Source: Caldithrix sp. (GTDB lineage Bacteria > KSB1 > UBA2214 > DYKH01). Taken from it: 34,566 nucleotides of DNA. Location of the stretch: positions 1-34,566 of the forward strand of contig DYKH01000055.1 in NCBI GenBank assembly GCA_020722685.1, read 5' to 3'. The notes under the pieces are model-generated. The model saw only the letters and a program-made list of their open reading frames with translations. It was not told where the DNA came from and searched no databases. The position numbers were made by a program, and so were the translations under genes. Positions 31,636 through 34,566 of the stretch are shown one piece after another (the first letter of the stretch is position 1; every line of letters starts with the position of its first letter).

Positions 31636-32766
31636 CTAACCCGCTAATTCGAGAACCAGTCTTGCGGTCCGTTCGGACGCACCCGTCGTTCCCAATTTTT
31701 CTTTGATCAATTTCAACTGGCGTTTCATCGTTTCGCGGGCGGTCTGATCATAAAGCAGCCGCTGCATTTCCGCGCCAAGCTCAGTGACATTTACCGCATC
31801 CTGAATGAACTCTTTGATGATGGGCTCCCCAGCTACAATATTTGCCAAACTGATAGCCGGAATCCGCACTACTCTCTTACCAATGGCGTAGGAAATAGGC
31901 GATACCCGGTAAGCCATCGCAAACGGCGTTTCAAAACAGGCCGTCTCTAAGGTGGCAGTACCGGAGGCGACGATTGCGGCAGTAGCATAGCTCATCAGCT
32001 CATAGGTCGCATTCTTGACGATTGTGAATCGCGGAAAACTCGCCAGTAAAGACTCGACTTGTTCCGCCTGAATGGTTGTCGCCTTGCTAACGGCAATTTG
32101 CAGATCGAGATGCTCCTTGCGAAGGGAGAAAGCGGCACCAAGCATGGTCGGCAACAAGGAAGCGACTTCCTGCTTTCTGCTGCCGGGTAACAAAGCCAAA
32201 AGCGGCTGTTCCGGGACCAGATCGTGTTGGACGCAGAACTCAGTCCGGCTCATGGTCACCTTCAGTCCTTCGAGCAAAGGGTGGCCAACAAAAGTTGTAG
32301 GAATTCCGTAGTTCTGAAAAAATGGCACCTCAAAATCAAAAATGACGGCCATCCTGTCCACAAAACGAGCCATCTTCTTTGCTCGTCCCTGAGCCCAAGC
32401 CCAGACTTGCGGGGCGATGTAGTAAAAAACCTTCGTTCCCAGATTTTTCGCAGCCTTGCCGAACCGAAGGTTGAAGCCGGGGTAGTCGATCAATACCAGT
32501 GCGTCCGGCCGCCTGGCCTTGAGTTCATCCAAGAGATGCCGAAAGACGCGACGGAAATGGAAAAGGTGGCGTGCTACCTCGGTGAAACCGACATAGCTGA
32601 GCTGATTCACGTGGTAAAACAACTTCATCCCAGCGGCCCTGAGGTGATCTCCGCCGACGCCAAAGACCTCGATTTCCGGATTTAGCTTTCGCAATGCCCG
32701 CACCAATTTGCCTCCGTGCAAATCTCCGGACGCCTCTCCAGCAATGATCATGATTTTGAGGGGCAT
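31636..32766 (-). CDS. lpxB: Lipid A disaccharide synthase
   Basis: The 376-residue protein matches LpxB (GT19) over its length: KIMIIAGEASGDLHGGKLVRAL at the start, VFGVGGDHLRAAGM, VLIDYPGFNLRF (about 91-102), YIAPQVWAWAQGRAKKM (about 114-130), LLPGSRKQEV and ASGTATLETACFETPFAMAYR (about 263-283). It joins UDP-diacylglucosamine and lipid X to give the lipid A disaccharide at the inner membrane. ATG at 32766 has GAGG upstream and follows the preceding gene by only seven bases. Confidence 0.96.
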   Translation of the reverse strand: MPLKIMIIAGEASGDLHGGKLVRALRKLNPEIEVFGVGGDHLRAAGMKLFYHVNQLSYVGFTEVARHLFHFRRVFRHLLDELKARRPDALVLIDYPGFNLRFGKAAKNLGTKVFYYIAPQVWAWAQGRAKKMARFVDRMAVIFDFEVPFFQNYGIPTTFVGHPLLEGLKVTMSRTEFCVQHDLVPEQPLLALLPGSRKQEVASLLPTMLGAAFSLRKEHLDLQIAVSKATTIQAEQVESLLASFPRFTIVKNATYELMSYATAAIVASGTATLETACFETPFAMAYRVSPISYAIGKRVVRIPAISLANIVAGEPIIKEFIQDAVNVTELGAEMQRLLYDQTARETMKRQLKLIKEKLGTTGASERTARLVLELAG

Positions 32767-32773
32767 TGCGGCC

Positions 32774-33379
32774 TCATGATAAGAACCAGCGCAATAAAAT
32801 AGCCAAACTCACAAAAGCAAAGCTTTGCAGAGTATTGCGCTCCGTGCGCAAAGCCTTTGCCAAAGGAGTGGGCGCTCGCACTCCTTTTCCCCAGCTCTTT
32901 AGTTGCGGCAGCCAGCGTGGCACAGCGCGCATGTATTCCAAAAACTGCGAACCAAACTTCTCCTTCAAGAAGCTTTCTTCTAACGAGACAATGGCGCTAT
33001 ACTGGAAGGCGAAGAGCAGCAAATAGATGAAGAACAAGTACGGCATCCATGCCCAGGCCATCACGACCATGCCGAAGCTGATCAGAAAATTCCCCAAATA
33101 GAGAGGATTCCGCACATGGCCATAGGGTCCGTCCGTCACCAACACGTCGGCGCCGACCTCGCCGGTTGTGCGAGTTGCGCTGCCAGCATAACGCACCGAC
33201 CATATGCGCGTGACTTCTCCCAACAGGGCAATCAGAAATCCTATTACAAAACTAAAGACGGAAGTTTTTGCTAATATCAGCGCGGCGATAATAAGGGGAA
33301 TCGGAGTAAAGCTTCGATACTTGAAGAAGAATTCGCGATGCTTCACAGGTCGGTCAATCCTTTGGCTGGTTGTGAGCAA
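32774..33379 (-). CDS. Isoprenylcysteine carboxyl methyltransferase-like membrane protein (ICMT/PEMT family)
   Basis: The 201-residue protein has about four to five hydrophobic segments and the SAM-binding pattern of the ICMT/PEMT family: DGPYGHVRNPLYLGNFLISFG (about 83-103), and EESFLKEKFGSQFLEYMRAVPRWLP near 133-157, with the Glu/Tyr-Pro signature. It would methylate a lipid or a membrane-bound substrate. The frame begins at TTG 33379, inside the oxidoreductase gene; GTG at 33346, with AAAGGA upstream, is an equally good start and shortens it by 11. Its place between the oxidoreductase and lpxB suggests a link to lipid A, but no ICMT-type lipid A step is known to me. Confidence 0.85.
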   Translation of the reverse strand: MLTTSQRIDRPVKHREFFFKYRSFTPIPLIIAALILAKTSVFSFVIGFLIALLGEVTRIWSVRYAGSATRTTGEVGADVLVTDGPYGHVRNPLYLGNFLISFGMVVMAWAWMPYLFFIYLLLFAFQYSAIVSLEESFLKEKFGSQFLEYMRAVPRWLPQLKSWGKGVRAPTPLAKALRTERNTLQSFAFVSLAILLRWFLS

Positions 33380-34343
33380 TGGTCTGAGTTATCTCGCTGG
33401 CAACGATCAACGCATGCAAACCATCCTCGCCACTAACGACAGGCCGACGACCGGTTTGCAGCACGGTCAAGAAACTTCGCCACTCCGCCTGCATCGCATC
33501 GCCCTCGGGTGTCTCAGGTTGCTCATAGACAATACGACGCTTCAACGATCCCTTCTCTATCTGGCCCAAGATGACTGTGCTGGTTGCCTCGGCATCCTCG
33601 TCGGCGATGCGAAACACCTCTGTTGACCTTTGCAGAAAATCGATGGAAATGTAAGCATCACGCTGGAACAGCCGCATCTTGCGCATCTTGCGCCGGGAGA
33701 TACGGCTGGCGGTGACGTTAGCCACGCAGCCATTCTCGAATTGGATGCGCGCATTGGCGATATCCACCTCATCGGAGACAACCGCAACCCCGTTGGCATC
33801 GATGCGCTTTACCCGGCTGTCCACCAAACTGAGGATGATGTCGATGTCGTGGATCATCAGGTCCAAGACCACAGCCACGTCCGTGCCGCGAGGATCGAAA
33901 GGAGCCAAGCGGTGCGACTCGATAAACATCGGCGTGAGCGCCACCCCATCCAACGCACGGATAGCCGGATTGAAGCGCTCGATGTGACCGACCTGTATCG
34001 GGACGTTTTTCTCCAGAGAGAGGCTGACCATCTCTCGCGCCTGAGCTACGCTGCTGGCGATGGGTTTTTCGACAAAAATCGGTTTTCCCGCCTCGAGAGC
34101 ACGCATGCCAATTTCATGGTGATGTACGGTAGGAACGATGATGCCAACTGCATCCACAGAATCTAAAAGCTCGTCGAATGTTGCAAAGGGTCGACAATGA
34201 TGTCTCGTCGCAATCTCGACAGCCCGGTGTCGGTCAATATCAAACACACCGACCAGATCAACCTCTGCAATCTGCGAAAGAGTGTTGCAATGCAGCGCCC
34301 CCAATTTACCCACGCCGATAATACCGACCTTTGTTTTGGGCAT
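33354..34343 (-). CDS. Gfo/Idh/MocA-family oxidoreductase
   Basis: The 329-residue protein has a Rossmann start VGIIGVGKLGALHCNTL, the EKPIA motif (about 93-97) of the family, VGHIERFNPAIRAL and the C-terminal DLMIHDIDIILSLV segment that defines the substrate domain. It uses NAD(P) to oxidise or reduce a sugar, often a nucleotide sugar. Proteins of this family beside lpxA and lpxB are common, and in some bacteria GnnA of this family makes 3-keto-UDP-GlcNAc for amide-linked lipid A; no GnnB aminotransferase gene is in the window, so that role is only a possibility. ATG at 34343 is the first gene of the visible right-hand unit. Confidence 0.9.
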   Translation of the reverse strand: MPKTKVGIIGVGKLGALHCNTLSQIAEVDLVGVFDIDRHRAVEIATRHHCRPFATFDELLDSVDAVGIIVPTVHHHEIGMRALEAGKPIFVEKPIASSVAQAREMVSLSLEKNVPIQVGHIERFNPAIRALDGVALTPMFIESHRLAPFDPRGTDVAVVLDLMIHDIDIILSLVDSRVKRIDANGVAVVSDEVDIANARIQFENGCVANVTASRISRRKMRKMRLFQRDAYISIDFLQRSTEVFRIADEDAEATSTVILGQIEKGSLKRRIVYEQPETPEGDAMQAEWRSFLTVLQTGRRPVVSGEDGLHALIVASEITQTIAHNQPKD

Positions 34344-34447
34344 GTGCTAACCGTTTTTGCGAGAAAATCTAATTTGATGATTTTGATTTGCACTACAAGC
34401 CGAACAGAACAGGCCTGTCACTCAACCAGTCTCTCTTTAGCTCAATC

Positions 34448-34476
34448 AATTTACACATAATCAAGAAAAATTACAA
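34448..34476 (-). promoter_or_regulatory. Possible promoter for the lipid A cluster
   Basis: Leftward: TTGTAA (34471-34476), a 17-base spacer, then TAAATT (34448-34453), each four of six matches to the common -35 and -10. It lies about 105 bases before the oxidoreductase start. The rest of 34344-34566 shows no gene. Confidence 0.25.
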
Positions 34477-34566
34477 AGTGTTTGTAGAATGCACGATGGC
34501 ATACCTGCAAGCTGATAGAAGAATCGATGACTTACGAAAATCAAGGGCCAATATGATTCATTAAAG

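Overview
The window comes from a Gram-negative, outer-membrane bacterium, probably of the Fibrobacterota-Chlorobiota-Bacteroidota (FCB) side of the tree, for example KSB1- or Calditrichota-like. That placement is inferred from gene content, not from a marker phylogeny. The clues are a secreted protein with a type IX secretion (Por) C-terminal sorting domain, a TonB-dependent receptor with a carboxypeptidase-regulatory-like N-terminus followed by a DUF4249-like lipoprotein, DUF6599 and DUF3108 proteins, and lipid A and heptosyltransferase genes. Base composition is moderate. I saw no tRNA, rRNA, CRISPR array or intact insertion sequence.

Layout. Positions 1-1516 hold the 5' part of a minus-strand formimidoyltransferase-cyclodeaminase gene. 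Positions 1517-2769 hold degenerate palindromic repeats and a small cyclic-nucleotide-binding-domain gene broken by an in-frame TAG. The only clear plus-strand genes follow: a single-haem, repeat-containing, T9SS-exported protein (2770-4437) and trmO (4950-5372). A 268-bp element with imperfect terminal inverted repeats lies at 5390-5657. From 5683 onward every gene is on the minus strand. The order (by rising coordinate) is: GNAT acetyltransferase; a receptor, lipoprotein and DUF6599 group (6443-10428); a conserved enzyme-like protein; a TPR-TlpA thioredoxin protein; DUF3108; and a chain of envelope genes (GT9, low-molecular-weight phosphatase, threonylcarbamoyl-AMP synthase, heptosyltransferase, URO-D-type protein, LpxL-like acyltransferase, membrane zinc peptidase; 14171-20590).

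Positions 20696-25422 contain the most unusual region. Two regulators have receiver domains in which the phospho-accepting Asp is replaced by Glu. Both carry DUF4388 (PATAN-like) domains. A small Ras/MglA-like protein and a matching C-terminal domain of the larger regulator both have degenerate nucleotide-binding motifs, and a short Cys-containing protein lies at the end. Upstream are a zf-HC2 (anti-sigma-like) protein and an unrecognised 359-residue protein separated by nested palindromes, then a canonical NtrC-type sigma-54 activator with its own terminator. The right end (29858-34343) is a lipid A cluster read right to left: Gfo/Idh/MocA oxidoreductase, isoprenylcysteine-methyltransferase-like membrane protein, lpxB, DUF374 acyltransferase-like protein, lpxK.

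The genes mostly serve building of the outer membrane (lipid A, inner core sugars, transport receptors) and signalling. The pseudo-receiver/pseudo-GTPase cluster is my best candidate for an undescribed system.
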